A stretch of 64,000 nucleotides of DNA from NCBI GenBank assembly GCA_001314845.1, contig LJZQ01000015.1, forward strand, positions 23,602 to 87,601, in the 5' to 3' direction. Made by a program: the position numbers and the translations under genes. Source of the DNA: Marinobacter excellens HL-55. GTDB taxonomy: Bacteria > Pseudomonadota > Gammaproteobacteria > Pseudomonadales > Oleiphilaceae. Shown here piece after piece: positions 53,378 through 63,941 of the stretch; positions within the stretch are counted from its first letter, which is position 1; the number at the start of each line of letters is the position of its first letter. The notes below the pieces were generated by a model. The model was given only the letters and a program-made list of their open reading frames with translations. It was not told the DNA's origin and made no database searches.

Positions 53378-56008
53378 ATGAAAACCGCAGAGTTGCGACA
53401 GGCATTTCTCGACTATTTTAAACAGCAAGGTCACACCATTGTTCCAAGCAGTTCGCTGGTGCCTGCGGACGACCCAACACTATTGTTTACGAATGCTGGA
53501 ATGAACCAGTTCAAGGATCTGTTCCTTGGCAGGGAAGAGCGCGACTACACCCGGGCGACGTCTACCCAGAAGTGCGTTCGGGCTGGTGGCAAACACAACG
53601 ACCTCGAAAACGTCGGCTACACCGCGCGCCATCACACCTTCTTTGAAATGCTGGGCAACTTCAGCTTCGGGGATTACTTCAAGCGTGAGGCCATTAATTT
53701 TGCCTGGACTTTTTTGGCCGGTGAGCAGTGGCTAAACCTGCCCACCGAAAAATTGTGGGTCACCATTTACGCCGAAGACGACGAAGCCTTCGATATCTGG
53801 AACAAAGAAATCGGTGTTCCGGCCGATCGCATTATTCGTATCGGCGACAATAAAGGTGGCCGCTACGCCTCGGATAACTTTTGGCAGATGGGTGATACCG
53901 GCCCTTGCGGTCCGTGCACGGAAATCTTCTTCGATCATGGCCCGGACGTGGCCGGTGGCCCTCCCGGCAGCCCGGAAGAAGACGGTGATCGCTACATCGA
54001 GATCTGGAACGTGGTGTTCATGCAGTACAACCGCACTGCTGACGACGAGATGCTGAACCTGCCCAAGCCTTCGGTGGATACCGGTATGGGGCTTGAGCGT
54101 ATTGCTGCGGTCTTGCAGGGCGTTCACAGCAACTATGAAATTGACCTGTTCCAGGACTTGCTGAAAGCGGCCTCTGACATTCTGGGCGGCGTCGCGACCA
54201 CCGAAGCCTCTCTTCGTGTGGTGGCAGACCATATCCGCTCCTGCGCCTTCCTGATTGCGGATGGCGTGATGCCGTCCAACGAAGGTCGCGGTTTTGTGTT
54301 GCGCCGGATTATTCGACGGGCCGCCCGCCACGGTAACAAGCTGGGTGCCACCGGGCCGTTCTTCCACAAGCTGACCGGTGCCCTGGTCGAGCTGATGGGC
54401 GACGCTTTCCCACAGTTGGTCAGCAGCCGCAAGCAGATCGAAAAAGTGTTGCTGCAGGAAGAAGAGCAGTTTGTGAAAACCCTGGATAAAGGGCTGCGAC
54501 TGCTGGAGCAGGACATTGCCGAGCTTAAAGGCTCGGAAATTCCCGGTGAAACCGTGTTCGCGCTCTACGACACTTATGGTTTCCCGGTAGACCTGACCAA
54601 CGACATCGCCCGCGAGCGTGGCCTGACCCTGGACTACGAAGGCTACGAGAAAGCGATGGAAGCTCAGCGCGAGCGTGCTCGTGCTGCCAGCAAGTTCGGT
54701 ATTGATTACAACGCTGCCGGCATCACCATTGACGGCAAAACCGAATTCACCGGTTACGATCACATTGACGGTCATGAGCGCATCCGTGCGGTTCTGGTTA
54801 ATGGTGAAGAACGCAACGCCGAGGCGGGCGACGAGTGTGTGGTCGTGCTGGAGCGCACACCCTTCTACGCGGAGTCTGGTGGTCAGGTCGGCGACACCGG
54901 TTTGCTGACCTGGAGCGGTGGCCGCTTCAAGGTGACGGATACTCGCAAAGAAGGCGATAACCACCTGCACGTCGGTACGCTGATCGAAGGTGAGTTGTTC
55001 TCCGGTCTGGAAGTGGATGCCCGTATCGATCATGCCCGCCGTGAGCGCACCAAACGTAACCACTCGGCGACGCACCTGCTGCATGCCGCCTTGCGCAAGG
55101 TTTTGGGCGAGCACGTAACCCAGAAGGGCTCATTGGTTGATCCGGACAAGTTGCGTTTCGACTTCTCTCATTTTGAGGCGGTGACCACGGAACAGCTCAA
55201 AGAAATTGAGCGTCAGGTGAACGAGCAGATTCTTGAGAATACCCCGGTCCAGATCGACGTTACCGATATGGAAACGGCCAAAGAGAAAGGCGCCATGGCG
55301 CTGTTTGGCGAAAAGTACGGTGATGTGGTGCGGGTGCTCAGCATGGGCGTTGAGCGCTATTCGGTAGAGCTTTGTGGCGGTACCCACGTTGGCCGTACTG
55401 GTGATATCGGCATGATGCGCATTACCTCGGAAAGCGGTATTTCGTCCGGCGTTCGTCGTATTGAGGCGGTGACCGGTTTTGGCGCGCTTGAGTGGGTGGA
55501 CGAAACCGAACGCACGCTGCGCGAGACCGCCAGACTGGTCCGAGCAACCCGAGAGACGGTGGTCGATAAAGTCCAGCAGGCACTGGATCGCAATCGTCAG
55601 CTGGAAAAAGAAATGGATGCCTTGAAGGCCAAGCTAGCGAGTTCTGCCGGCAGTGACCTGGCCGGTTCTGCCGTTGACGTTGCCGGCCTGAAAGTGGTGG
55701 CGGCAGCGCTTGAGGGGGCGGATCGGAAGGCTCTGATGGAAACCGCGGACCAGCTTAAAAACAAACTGGGTGAAGGCGTGGTTGTTCTTGCCACCGTAGA
55801 GGACGGCAAGGTAACTCTGGTTGCCGGTGTCACCAAGTCAGCCACCGGCAAGCTGAAAGCTGGTGATTTGATGAAGCACCTGTGTGCCCAGGTCGACGGT
55901 AAAGGCGGCGGTCGCCCAGACATGGCCCAGGGTGGCGGCAACGATCCTTCGAAACTGGCGGATGCTTTGGCAGGCGTTCCGGCCTGGGTTGAGCAAAATA
56001 TCAGCTAA
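53378..56008 (+). CDS. alaS: Alanine--tRNA ligase
   Basis: Class II synthetase for tRNA-Ala with editing. The N-terminal catalytic domain opens [19 protein letters not shown]. Editing-domain zinc motifs are [11 protein letters not shown] (HxxxH) and CGGTHV. A C-terminal DHHA1/oligomerisation domain includes [14 protein letters not shown]. 876 residues equal the E. coli length. It heads the alaS-lysC-csrA-tRNA-Ser block conserved in pseudomonads. Confidence 0.98.
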   Translation: MKTAELRQAFLDYFKQQGHTIVPSSSLVPADDPTLLFTNAGMNQFKDLFLGREERDYTRATSTQKCVRAGGKHNDLENVGYTARHHTFFEMLGNFSFGDYFKREAINFAWTFLAGEQWLNLPTEKLWVTIYAEDDEAFDIWNKEIGVPADRIIRIGDNKGGRYASDNFWQMGDTGPCGPCTEIFFDHGPDVAGGPPGSPEEDGDRYIEIWNVVFMQYNRTADDEMLNLPKPSVDTGMGLERIAAVLQGVHSNYEIDLFQDLLKAASDILGGVATTEASLRVVADHIRSCAFLIADGVMPSNEGRGFVLRRIIRRAARHGNKLGATGPFFHKLTGALVELMGDAFPQLVSSRKQIEKVLLQEEEQFVKTLDKGLRLLEQDIAELKGSEIPGETVFALYDTYGFPVDLTNDIARERGLTLDYEGYEKAMEAQRERARAASKFGIDYNAAGITIDGKTEFTGYDHIDGHERIRAVLVNGEERNAEAGDECVVVLERTPFYAESGGQVGDTGLLTWSGGRFKVTDTRKEGDNHLHVGTLIEGELFSGLEVDARIDHARRERTKRNHSATHLLHAALRKVLGEHVTQKGSLVDPDKLRFDFSHFEAVTTEQLKEIERQVNEQILENTPVQIDVTDMETAKEKGAMALFGEKYGDVVRVLSMGVERYSVELCGGTHVGRTGDIGMMRITSESGISSGVRRIEAVTGFGALEWVDETERTLRETARLVRATRETVVDKVQQALDRNRQLEKEMDALKAKLASSAGSDLAGSAVDVAGLKVVAAALEGADRKALMETADQLKNKLGEGVVVLATVEDGKVTLVAGVTKSATGKLKAGDLMKHLCAQVDGKGGGRPDMAQGGGNDPSKLADALAGVPAWVEQNIS

Positions 56009-56114
56009 TCAACTGTTTTCGAGAGCGGGCAAGGGTTTATAATCCTGCCCGCTTTATTTGATGGGCGGGCCGCACGGCTTCGCTTTGAATCCCCGGTTCG
56101 GAGTTTGGCAAAAC

Positions 56115-57353
56115 ATGGCTCTGTTGGTGCAGAAGTTTGGTGGTACATCCGTCGGGACAACCGAACGGATTGAGGCGGTGGCTGACAAGGTGTGTCAGTT
56201 TCGCAAGGACGGGCACGATATTGTAGTGGTTGTATCCGCCATGAGTGGCGAGACCAATCGCCTGATCGGACTGGCCAACGACATCATGGACGAACCCACG
56301 CCACGGGAAATGGACGTGTTGGTCTCGACTGGCGAGCAGGTCACGATTGCCCTGTTGTCGATGGCCCTGAAAAAGCGCGGCTGTGATGCGCGCTCTTACA
56401 CCGGCGCCCAGGTTCGTATCCTGACCGACAGCAGTCACACCAAGGCGCGCATCAGACAGATTGATGAGCAGCGCATGCGGGAAGATCTGACCGCTGGCCG
56501 GGTGGTGGTTGTTGCTGGTTTTCAGGGCATTGATGAGAGCGGCAATATAACCACGCTTGGCCGTGGTGGCTCTGATACGACAGCGGTGGCTCTGGCAGCT
56601 GCTCTGAAAGCAGATGAGTGCCAGATCTACACCGATGTGGATGGTGTCTATACAACCGATCCACGCGTGGTAGACAGTGCGCGCCGGCTCGATCGGATCA
56701 CTTTTGAAGAAATGCTTGAGATGGCAAGCCTGGGCTCGAAAGTGCTCCAGATTCGCGCCGTCGAATTTGCAGGTAAATATAACGTTCCGTTAAGGGTGCT
56801 TTCCAGCTTTCAGGAAGGTGAGGGTACCCTGATCACTTTTGAGGATGAGACCGCCATGGAACAACCGGTTGTTTCCGGCATTGCTTTTAATCGTGACGAA
56901 GCCAAACTGACGATCTCCGGTGTGCCCGACACCCCGGGAAGTGCGTTGCGGATTCTGAAGCCGATCAGCGACGCCAACATCGAAGTCGACATGATTGTTC
57001 AGAACGTAGGGCAGGACAACAAAACCGCGTTTACCTTCACGGTCCATCGCAATGATCTGAAGCGTGCTCAGGATGTGTTGCGCGGTGTGTCTGTCGAAAT
57101 CGGTGCCGGTGAAGTGGGTGGCGACAGCAAGATCGCGAAAGTCAGCATTGTGGGTGTGGGCATGCGTTCGCACGCCGGTGTTGCAACTAAAATGTTTGAG
57201 GCGCTGTCCAAAGAAGGTATTAATATTCAAATGATCTCCACCTCTGAAATCAAGATTTCGGTGGTGATCGATGAGAAGTATCTCGAGCTGGCCGTTCGTG
57301 CGCTGCACAGTGCGTTTGAACTGGACACGGCTGGAGTGAACGAAGGCGCTTAA
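56115..57353 (+). CDS. lysC: Aspartate kinase
   Basis: Phosphorylates aspartate, first step to lysine, threonine, methionine and diaminopimelate. LLVQKFGGTSVGTTERI is the kinase motif; TTLGRGGSDTTAVALAAAL and YTDVDGVYTTDPRV the substrate site. Two C-terminal ACT domains (about 265-405) sense lysine/threonine. 412 residues from the ATG at 56115; the earlier in-frame TTG at 56058 adds 19 unconserved residues. Single-function enzyme without a homoserine dehydrogenase fusion. Confidence 0.97.
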   Translation: MALLVQKFGGTSVGTTERIEAVADKVCQFRKDGHDIVVVVSAMSGETNRLIGLANDIMDEPTPREMDVLVSTGEQVTIALLSMALKKRGCDARSYTGAQVRILTDSSHTKARIRQIDEQRMREDLTAGRVVVVAGFQGIDESGNITTLGRGGSDTTAVALAAALKADECQIYTDVDGVYTTDPRVVDSARRLDRITFEEMLEMASLGSKVLQIRAVEFAGKYNVPLRVLSSFQEGEGTLITFEDETAMEQPVVSGIAFNRDEAKLTISGVPDTPGSALRILKPISDANIEVDMIVQNVGQDNKTAFTFTVHRNDLKRAQDVLRGVSVEIGAGEVGGDSKIAKVSIVGVGMRSHAGVATKMFEALSKEGINIQMISTSEIKISVVIDEKYLELAVRALHSAFELDTAGVNEGA

Positions 57354-57524
57354 GAGTATGAGGCTCTGAAGCTCACCGTTCTGGGGTCATTGGTTATAGC
57401 TATCACGACGCGGCTGAGCATAAGTATTATTGCGTCTTCAGTGTGGTTAGTGATCTCTTTATAAAAGCAAGAAGTAAACAATACTGTTGTCGGAACAGGT
57501 CGCTCTGGAAAGGGAGTAAGGGAT

Positions 57525-57722
57525 ATGTTGATTTTGACTCGCCGTGTTGGTGAAACCCTGATGATCGGTGATGAAGTAACCGTCACCGTTCTTGGGGTTA
57601 AGGGGAATCAGGTACGCATTGGTGTTAACGCACCGAAAGATGTGGCTGTGCACCGTGAAGAAATTTATCAGCGGATTCAGTCCGAAAAAGGCTCGGAAGA
57701 GCCAGAGCCGGGCAATAGCTGA
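57525..57722 (+). CDS. csrA: Carbon storage regulator CsrA (RsmA)
   Basis: Dimeric RNA-binding protein that blocks or stabilises target mRNAs at GGA hairpins. [18 protein letters not shown] is the N-terminal beta strand with the RNA-contacting Leu4 and Arg6, and [10 protein letters not shown] contains the critical Arg44. 65 residues. GGAAAGGGAG lies upstream of the ATG. The 171-bp gap after lysC suggests it has its own promoter; a terminator follows 8 bp after the stop. Confidence 0.98.
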   Translation: MLILTRRVGETLMIGDEVTVTVLGVKGNQVRIGVNAPKDVAVHREEIYQRIQSEKGSEEPEPGNS

Positions 57723-57729
57723 TCAGTTG

Positions 57730-57764
57730 AAAAGCCGCTTAAGGGAAACCTGAGCGGCTTTTTT
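57730..57764 (+). terminator. Terminator of csrA
   Basis: aaaagccgct (57730-57739) / agcggctttt (57753-57762), 10 bp perfect, 13-nt loop, followed by more T's. Confidence 0.9.
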
Positions 57765-57848
57765 CGTTATGGGGTAAATCGACCAGAAAAAACTCGTGTC
57801 AACCCTATGAAAACAGAAAAATTATGGTAGTATACGCCCCGTTCTCAA

Positions 57849-57940
<92 letters not shown>

Positions 57941-57998
57941 TCCTTTCGAGGAAAATGAGAACAGGTTGAAGTAGCATTCAACCATTGCGAATGAATGT

Positions 57999-58075
57999 GC
58001 GGCTGTAGCTCAGCTGGATAGAGTACCTGGCTACGAACCAGGCGGTCGGAGGTTCGAATCCTCCCAGCCGCGCCA
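57999..58075 (+). tRNA. tRNA-Arg (ACG anticodon), copy 1
   Basis: 77 nt including CCA. Acceptor gcggctg/cagccgc, anticodon arm cctgg-ctacgaa-ccagg with anticodon ACG (A34 to be inosine, reading CGU, CGC, CGA), T-loop ttcgaat. Confidence 0.97.
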
Positions 58076-58095
58076 TTTTCGCAAACCCGTTTTTA

Positions 58096-58172
58096 GCGGC
58101 TGTAGCTCAGCTGGATAGAGTACCTGGCTACGAACCAGGCGGTCGGAGGTTCGAATCCTCCCAGCCGCGCCA
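58096..58172 (+). tRNA. tRNA-Arg (ACG anticodon), copy 2
   Basis: Identical over all 77 nt to the tRNA-Arg at 57999-58075, with a 20-nt spacer, so a recent or homogenised tandem duplication. The spacer is unlike the region before copy 1. A strong hairpin follows 5 nt later. Confidence 0.97.
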
Positions 58173-58177
58173 AATCT

Positions 58178-58212
58178 CACAAAAAACCCCGCTTCATGCG
58201 GGGTTTTTTGTG
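58178..58212. terminator. Bidirectional terminator after the tRNA cluster
   Basis: cacaaaaaaccccgc (58178-58192) / gcggggttttttgtg (58198-58212): perfect 15-bp stem with loop ttcat, T-rich on both strands. It lies between the tRNAs (+) and the DUF2058 gene (-), whose stop is 4 bp away. Confidence 0.9.
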
Positions 58213-58216
58213 TCTG

Positions 58217-58753
58217 TTACCACATCAGGTCGTCAGGGATTTCGTAACCTGCGTAAGGGTCGTCATCGCCCTGATCTTCGGCCTGGCGGTCATGCAACAC
58301 CACCACGGCGGAGGCGTCCCGCTCCATTATCTTGCGGGCAACGCCTTCGGCTACGAGCTCATACTCACCGTTGACGAAGACAACCGCCAGGCGTCCACGA
58401 GACAGTTGGTCCACCATCTTGTCGTCCACAAAGATCTTTTTGATCTTTTTGTCATGGACAAACTGGTAAGAAGTCTCGCCACGGCTTCGGTTCAAACGGT
58501 TGGTTTCAACCAACTGACGAATCTGGGCCTGGATGGCCTTTTTGTCGGCTTCTTTCTTGCGCGCCAGGTTTAGTTGCCGGTCATGCTCGGCTTTTTCCTG
58601 TCTAGCCTTGCGGGCGCGCTCCTCGGCTTCATTGACCTGAACGGCTCCTTTGGGTTGCTGTTTGCGTTGCTTGTGCTTTTCGTTGCGAATGCTTTTGGCT
58701 TTTTTCTCATCGGCCAGTCCGGCTTTGAGTAGTTGGTCCTGCAAAGACGCCAT
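58217..58753 (-). CDS. DUF2058 (YaiL-like) protein
   Basis: A 178-residue basic, strongly charged protein. It begins ASLQDQLLKAGLADEKKAK, has a long Lys/Arg/Glu-rich coiled coil (about 20-85) and a C-terminal domain with NRSRGETSYQFVHDKKIKKI and VVFVNGEYELV. The family is annotated as nucleoprotein/polynucleotide-associated; the function is not established. Convergent with the tRNA cluster and sharing its terminator. Confidence 0.87.
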   Translation of the reverse strand: MASLQDQLLKAGLADEKKAKSIRNEKHKQRKQQPKGAVQVNEAEERARKARQEKAEHDRQLNLARKKEADKKAIQAQIRQLVETNRLNRSRGETSYQFVHDKKIKKIFVDDKMVDQLSRGRLAVVFVNGEYELVAEGVARKIMERDASAVVVLHDRQAEDQGDDDPYAGYEIPDDLMW

Positions 58754-58857
58754 CAGTGACTCCGTGTATTCGTGATAAACTTCGGTAAATATTTTTCTAG
58801 TATACGCCGTCAGTGCTGGCTCAATAACCCACGATTTCTTACCCCACGGATTTTTCT

Positions 58858-60231
58858 ATGTCTTCTTTTAAAGAGCTTGGCCTCTCATCGTCCATGCTGA
58901 GCAACCTTGAACAGTTGGGTTTTACGCAGCCCACGGGAATTCAGTCAAAGGCCTTACCGCCGGCGATGGCCGGTAAGGATGTGATTGCCATGGCGCAGAC
59001 CGGTAGCGGTAAAACTGCAGCGTTTGGTATTCCTCTTATTGAGCGTTTGCAGCCCAAGCGCTTTGCCGTACAGGCTCTGGTGCTTTGCCCGACACGTGAA
59101 TTGGCGGATCAGGTAGCGAAAGCATTGCGGGAGCTGGCCAGAGCCAAAGACAATGTGAAGATACTGACTCTGTGTGGCGGTGTGTCTATCGGGCCCCAGA
59201 TTGGATCGCTCAGTCACGGCGCGCACATTGTGGTGGGTACGCCCGGGCGGATTGATGATCATATCCGCAAAGGTACGCTTGCCCTGGATAACGTTAATAC
59301 GCTGGTGCTGGACGAAGCTGACCGAATGCTGGATATGGGCTTTGAGGAAGTGGTTGCGTCAATTCTTGCGCAAACGCCGTCGGCCCGGCAAACGTTGCTG
59401 TTTTCCGCGACCTGGCCAGCGCCGATTCGCACCCTGAGTGAGCGTTTCCAGGTCAACCCGGAGGATGTCAGGGTTGAGGCCCAAGATGAGGCGGGCAGTA
59501 TCTCGGAGGTCTTTTACGAGATTGCACCGGATCAACAGGTCAAGGCCGTTGCGGCTTTGTTGTCACGGCATCAGCCGGTTTCATCGCTGGTGTTTTGTAC
59601 CACCAAACGCGATTGCGACGACTTGACCGAGGAGCTTCAGTCTTTGGGGTTCGCGGCGCTGTCATTGCATGGTGACCTTGAGCAGAAAGACCGGGACAGT
59701 ACCTTGGTCAAATTTGCCAACCAGAGTTGTACGGTGCTGGTGGCGACGGATGTGGCGGCCCGTGGTCTCGATATCAAAGCGTTGCCTTTGGTGATCAATG
59801 CCGAACCTGCCCGAGACCCTGAGGTGCATACTCACCGCATCGGTCGAACCGGTCGCGCCGGTGAGCAGGGGCATGCGGTGACTTTGTGTACGCCCAAGCA
59901 GGGCCATAAGGTGTCGCGCCTGGAGGCAGTCCGGGGGAGCGCAGTTGACTGGGGGAATACCGAAGAGCTTTTGGCTCAGACGGTTCGTCTGGTTAAGCCG
60001 CCCATGAGGACATTGTGTCTAGGTAGTGGGCGCAAAGAGAAAGTGCGGCCCGGTGATGTGATGGGGGCCTTGACCGGAGATGCGGGTATTCCAGGATCTG
60101 CGGTTGGCAAGATTGATCTGTTCGACTTCCAGTGTTTTGTAGCTGTTGAGGCCGAGTGGGCGAGCAGGGCGCTGGCGCGGTTGGAAACCGGCAAAGTGAA
60201 AGGGCGGAAAATCAGGGTTCGTTATGCCTGA
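58858..60231 (+). CDS. dbpA: ATP-dependent RNA helicase DbpA
   Basis: DEAD-box helicase for late 50S subunit assembly, targeted to hairpin 92 of 23S rRNA. Q-motif GFTQPTGIQSKALP, motif I AQTGSGKTAAFG, motif II VLDEADRMLDMG, motif III SATW and motif VI HRIGRTGRAG are present in order. The C-terminal DbpA domain GRKEKVRPGDVMGALTGD with an RRM-like fold is the specificity element. 457 residues, same as E. coli. No neighbour shares its function. Confidence 0.97.
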   Translation: MSSFKELGLSSSMLSNLEQLGFTQPTGIQSKALPPAMAGKDVIAMAQTGSGKTAAFGIPLIERLQPKRFAVQALVLCPTRELADQVAKALRELARAKDNVKILTLCGGVSIGPQIGSLSHGAHIVVGTPGRIDDHIRKGTLALDNVNTLVLDEADRMLDMGFEEVVASILAQTPSARQTLLFSATWPAPIRTLSERFQVNPEDVRVEAQDEAGSISEVFYEIAPDQQVKAVAALLSRHQPVSSLVFCTTKRDCDDLTEELQSLGFAALSLHGDLEQKDRDSTLVKFANQSCTVLVATDVAARGLDIKALPLVINAEPARDPEVHTHRIGRTGRAGEQGHAVTLCTPKQGHKVSRLEAVRGSAVDWGNTEELLAQTVRLVKPPMRTLCLGSGRKEKVRPGDVMGALTGDAGIPGSAVGKIDLFDFQCFVAVEAEWASRALARLETGKVKGRKIRVRYA

Positions 60232-60453
60232 TTGGGGTTTTGGTGCGTGCGCGGTCTGAATGCGAAAAAAGCACCATCGCTCGGAAAGTCCCTATAGAAA
60301 TGTTCGCTTCTGGTTGCTCCTGATCAATGAAAACGGTAAATTACGCAGGATTTTGCCTCCCGGTTTGTTCGTTTCAGCCATTAGACTTTGGTCTTGGTGG
60401 CTGACTTGGCGACCCGGGGAAATCACATAAATCAATACAGGTAGCTATTCGAT

Positions 60454-60705
60454 ATGAATGAGCTGATGTCACAAGCCGTCGAGTTGATGATCGCTGGAAT
60501 GGGTTTTGTGTTCGCGTTCCTGATTATTCTGGTGTTCGCGACACTGCTTATGTCCAAACTCATTGGACGGTTTGCGCCGCCAGAGCCGGCAACCCCGGCC
60601 AAAACGCCACGTGCCAAGCCAAAGGCGCCCAAGTCGGTTGACCCTGACACCGCCGAGGCCATTAAAAAAGCAATTGCACAATATCGGGCGCGCCACAAGA
60701 AGTGA
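60454..60705 (+). CDS. oadG: Oxaloacetate decarboxylase sodium pump, gamma subunit
   Basis: An 83-residue single-span membrane protein. The helix (about 13-36, IAGMGFVFAFLIILVFATLL) is followed by a proline-rich basic linker and a short C-terminal amphipathic tail, as in OadG, which binds and stabilises the alpha and beta subunits. Start ATG at 60454. It begins oadGAB; the next gene is 41 bp downstream. Confidence 0.92.
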   Translation: MNELMSQAVELMIAGMGFVFAFLIILVFATLLMSKLIGRFAPPEPATPAKTPRAKPKAPKSVDPDTAEAIKKAIAQYRARHKK

Positions 60706-60746
60706 CCCGTTGCACGATTAGAACCTTTTAACAGAAGGCTGACACG

Positions 60747-62528
60747 ATGACTGACACGAAGAAACCGCTGGGGATTACGGACGTAATTCTGCGCGACGCG
60801 CACCAATCCCTGCTTGCCACCCGTATGCGGCTGGATGACATGCTGCCGATTGCCGAGAAACTCGACAAAGTGGGTTTCTGGTCTCTCGAATCCTGGGGTG
60901 GAGCTACCTTTGATTCCTGTATCCGTTATCTGGGCGAAGATCCCTGGGAACGCATCCGCGAACTGAAAAAAGCCATGCCTAACACTCCGCAGCAGATGCT
61001 GCTGCGTGGTCAGAACCTGTTGGGCTACCGCCATTACGCGGATGATGTGGTCGATCGTTTCTGTGAGCGTGCCGCCGAGAATGGCGTTGATGTGTTCCGT
61101 ATTTTTGATGCGATGAACGACCCCCGTAACATGGATCGCGCCATCCAGGCCGTTCGTAAAACCGGCAAGCACGCTCAGGGCACCATCGCTTATACCACCA
61201 GCCCGGTACACACCATTGAAATGTGGGTAGAGCTGGCGAAGGAAGTCGCCGATATGGGCGCAGATTCCATCGCCATTAAAGATATGGCGGGCATTCTCAA
61301 GCCTTACGTGGCTTTTGATCTGGTCAGTCGTCTGAAGAAAGAACTGGATATCCCGATCCATATGCAGTGCCATGCCACCACCGGTATGTCGACCGCGACC
61401 GCTATCAAGGCAGCGGAAGCCGGTATTGATAACGTCGATACCGCGATTTCTTCAATGAGCATGACTTACGGCCATTCGCCCACAGAGGCGGTGGTTGCGA
61501 TTCTTGAGGGCACTGACCGTGATACCGGTCTGGATCTGAACCTGCTGGAAGAAATTGCCAGCTACTTCCGTGAAGTTCGTAAAAAGTACGGCAAATTTGA
61601 AGGCAGCCTCAGAGGCACAGACTCTCGTATCCTGATTGCTCAGGTGCCTGGCGGCATGCTGACCAACATGGAAAATCAGCTGCGTGAGCAGAACGCAAGT
61701 GACAAGTTCGACCAGGTTCTGGATGAAATTCCCAAGGTTCGCGAAGACCTGGGCTTCATTCCGCTGGTGACGCCGACCTCCCAGATCGTGGGCACCCAGG
61801 CGGTACTGAACGTTCTGACCGGCGAGCGCTACAAGTCCATCTCCAAAGAAACCTCTGCAATTCTTAAAGGCGAATACGGTGCTGCACCGGCGCCCATGAA
61901 CAAAGAATTGCAGGAGCGTGTTCTGGACGGCAAAGACGTTGTGACCTGCCGACCAGCAGACCTGATTGAGCCTGAAATGGACAAGCTGACCGACGAGCTG
62001 AAAAAGCTGGCGGACGAGAAAGGTTTTAAACTGGCAGGCCAGGAAGTGGACGATGTGCTCACTTACGCTTTGTTCCCGCAGATTGGTCTGAAATTCCTGG
62101 AAAATCGTGGCAATCCGGATGCGTTTGAGCCAGTACCAAGTGCTGACGATGTTGCTCCTGCCAAGAAAGCCTCTGGCCCTGAGACATACACGGTTGAAGT
62201 TAATGGCCAGAAGTACGTCGTTGGGGTTTCTGAAGGTGGTGAGATCAGCCAGATCGAAGGTCAAGGTGGCGCAGCGGGTACTGGCTCTTCTGCTCCTTCC
62301 GCTCCTGTGACCGATGGTGAGCCTGTTGGCGCGCCGCTGGGCGGCAATATCTGGAAAGTATTGGTTTCTCCGGGAGACGTCGTTGAAGAAGGCGACGTTA
62401 TGATCATTCTCGAAGCCATGAAAATGGAAACTGAGGTGCGTGCGCCCAGAGCCGGGACCATTGGTGAAGTCTTCATCAAGGAGGGGGATGCCGTCTCCGT
62501 TGATGATGAAATGCTGACAATCGGATAA
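60747..62528 (+). CDS. oadA: Oxaloacetate decarboxylase alpha subunit (biotin carboxyltransferase)
   Basis: Removes CO2 from oxaloacetate onto biotin. The N-terminal carboxyltransferase domain opens with [20 protein letters not shown] and has [18 protein letters not shown] and HCHATT-type metal motif [18 protein letters not shown]. After a Gly/Ala/Ser/Pro linker (about 500-525) the biotinyl domain carries EAMKME with biotin Lys559. 593 residues. Soluble subunit of the sodium pump. Methylmalonyl-CoA or glutaconyl-CoA decarboxylases have a separate domain arrangement, so OadA is the better fit; oxaloacetate as substrate is inferred. Confidence 0.94.
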   Translation: MTDTKKPLGITDVILRDAHQSLLATRMRLDDMLPIAEKLDKVGFWSLESWGGATFDSCIRYLGEDPWERIRELKKAMPNTPQQMLLRGQNLLGYRHYADDVVDRFCERAAENGVDVFRIFDAMNDPRNMDRAIQAVRKTGKHAQGTIAYTTSPVHTIEMWVELAKEVADMGADSIAIKDMAGILKPYVAFDLVSRLKKELDIPIHMQCHATTGMSTATAIKAAEAGIDNVDTAISSMSMTYGHSPTEAVVAILEGTDRDTGLDLNLLEEIASYFREVRKKYGKFEGSLRGTDSRILIAQVPGGMLTNMENQLREQNASDKFDQVLDEIPKVREDLGFIPLVTPTSQIVGTQAVLNVLTGERYKSISKETSAILKGEYGAAPAPMNKELQERVLDGKDVVTCRPADLIEPEMDKLTDELKKLADEKGFKLAGQEVDDVLTYALFPQIGLKFLENRGNPDAFEPVPSADDVAPAKKASGPETYTVEVNGQKYVVGVSEGGEISQIEGQGGAAGTGSSAPSAPVTDGEPVGAPLGGNIWKVLVSPGDVVEEGDVMIILEAMKMETEVRAPRAGTIGEVFIKEGDAVSVDDEMLTIG

Positions 62529-62541
62529 GGGCCAGCATTCC

Positions 62542-63864
62542 ATGGAAAAGTTACTGACGTTGTGGACAGGTAGTGGCCTGTTCAACATAGAGCCGGGCCA
62601 GGTGGTGATGATCATCGTCGGGCTGGTGCTCCTCTATCTTGCGATTAACAAGAAGTTTGAGCCGTTGCTGCTGGTACCCATCGGGTTCGGTGGTATTCTG
62701 GCGAATATTCCGGAGGCAGGGCTTGCTCTGTCTGCGGCCGAGAACGCCATCCATTTTGCGAAACCGGAAGTGTACGCGGCTTTGGCGAGCACTCTGGATG
62801 TAACTTATCAGGCTGGCCAGACTGTCACCCCTGAGGTGAAGGCAGCCTTTAAGGAAGCCTATGGATCGGCCGGCTACGGCACGGTAAGCGCTGCGGATTC
62901 CATCGCTCAAGGCCTTGGTTACAGCCATGGGATGCTGCACAGCTTCTACATGGTGATTATCGGCTCTACCGTTGGCCCGCTGCTGATCTTTATGGGCGTC
63001 GGCGCGATGACTGATTTTGGTCCGCTTCTGGCTAACCCCAAGACGCTGTTGCTTGGCGCTGCTGCGCAGTTTGGTATCTTCGGTACAGTGATTGGTGCTG
63101 CACTGCTGGACTGGACAGGTGTTCTTGAGTTCACGATTCTGGAAGCGGCGGCTATCGGTATCATCGGTGGTGCTGATGGCCCGACGTCGATCTACGTATC
63201 GAGTGTTCTGGCGCCGCATCTGCTGGGTGCAATTGCAGTATCAGCCTACGCTTACATGGCTCTGGTACCGATGATTCAGCCGCCGATCATGAAGGCGCTG
63301 ACGAGCCAGAAAGAGCGTGCCATCAAGATGTCGCAGCTGCGCCCTGTGAGCAAAAAAGAGAAGATTATCTTCCCGATTGTGGTATTGATCGCCGTGGTCT
63401 TGTTCCTACCTGATGCGGCGCCGCTGCTGGGTATGTTCTGCTTCGGTAACCTGATGCGTGAGTGCGGTGTGGTGGAGCGTTTGAGTGACACTGCCCAGAA
63501 TGCATTGATCAATATCGTCACCATCTTCCTGGGGCTGTCTGTTGGTGCCAAGTTGGTGGCTGACAAGTTCCTGGATGGTCAGACTCTGGGCATTCTGGTT
63601 TTGGGTATGGTGGCCTTTGCTGTTGGTACAGCCGCGGGTGTCTTGATGGCGAAGCTGATGAATAAGTTCACCAAGGAACCCATCAACCCGTTGATCGGTT
63701 CTGCCGGGGTGTCTGCGGTGCCGATGGCGGCGCGGGTATCCAACAAGGTTGGCCTGGAAGCGAACCCGCAGAACTTCCTGCTGATGCACGCTATGGGCCC
63801 GAACGTGGCTGGTGTTATCGGCTCTGCGGTTGCAGCGGGTGTGATGATCAAGCTGCTTGGCTGA
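62542..63864 (+). CDS. oadB: Sodium ion-translocating decarboxylase subunit beta
   Basis: Polytopic membrane subunit that decarboxylates carboxybiotin while exporting Na+. 440 residues with about nine to ten hydrophobic segments. [20 protein letters not shown] carries the essential Asp (D203 region of Klebsiella OadB), and [20 protein letters not shown] with [20 protein letters not shown] form the second conserved region. 13 bp after oadA; the whole oadGAB unit ends in a strong terminator. Confidence 0.96.
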   Translation: MEKLLTLWTGSGLFNIEPGQVVMIIVGLVLLYLAINKKFEPLLLVPIGFGGILANIPEAGLALSAAENAIHFAKPEVYAALASTLDVTYQAGQTVTPEVKAAFKEAYGSAGYGTVSAADSIAQGLGYSHGMLHSFYMVIIGSTVGPLLIFMGVGAMTDFGPLLANPKTLLLGAAAQFGIFGTVIGAALLDWTGVLEFTILEAAAIGIIGGADGPTSIYVSSVLAPHLLGAIAVSAYAYMALVPMIQPPIMKALTSQKERAIKMSQLRPVSKKEKIIFPIVVLIAVVLFLPDAAPLLGMFCFGNLMRECGVVERLSDTAQNALINIVTIFLGLSVGAKLVADKFLDGQTLGILVLGMVAFAVGTAAGVLMAKLMNKFTKEPINPLIGSAGVSAVPMAARVSNKVGLEANPQNFLLMHAMGPNVAGVIGSAVAAGVMIKLLG

Positions 63865-63886
63865 TTGTTCCCGTGTATCGCACTGA

Positions 63887-63919
63887 GAAAACCCCGCTTC
63901 GGCGGGGTTTTCTTTTTTG
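63887..63919 (+). terminator. Terminator of oadGAB
   Basis: gaaaaccccgc (63887-63897) / gcggggttttc (63902-63912), 11-bp perfect stem with a ttcg tetraloop, then TTTTTT. 22 bp after the oadB stop. Confidence 0.93.
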
Positions 63920-63941
63920 TAGCCTGCTAGTTTGGTGCTGG

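Noticed and set aside
53732..55114. A 460-residue minus-strand open frame antisense to alaS
   Set aside because: alaS is fully supported by its motifs and length; this frame only mirrors it.
57999..58172. Tandem repeat mistaken for a CRISPR-like or phage attachment array
   Set aside because: The repeated unit is a complete tRNA-Arg gene; there are only two copies and no integrase.
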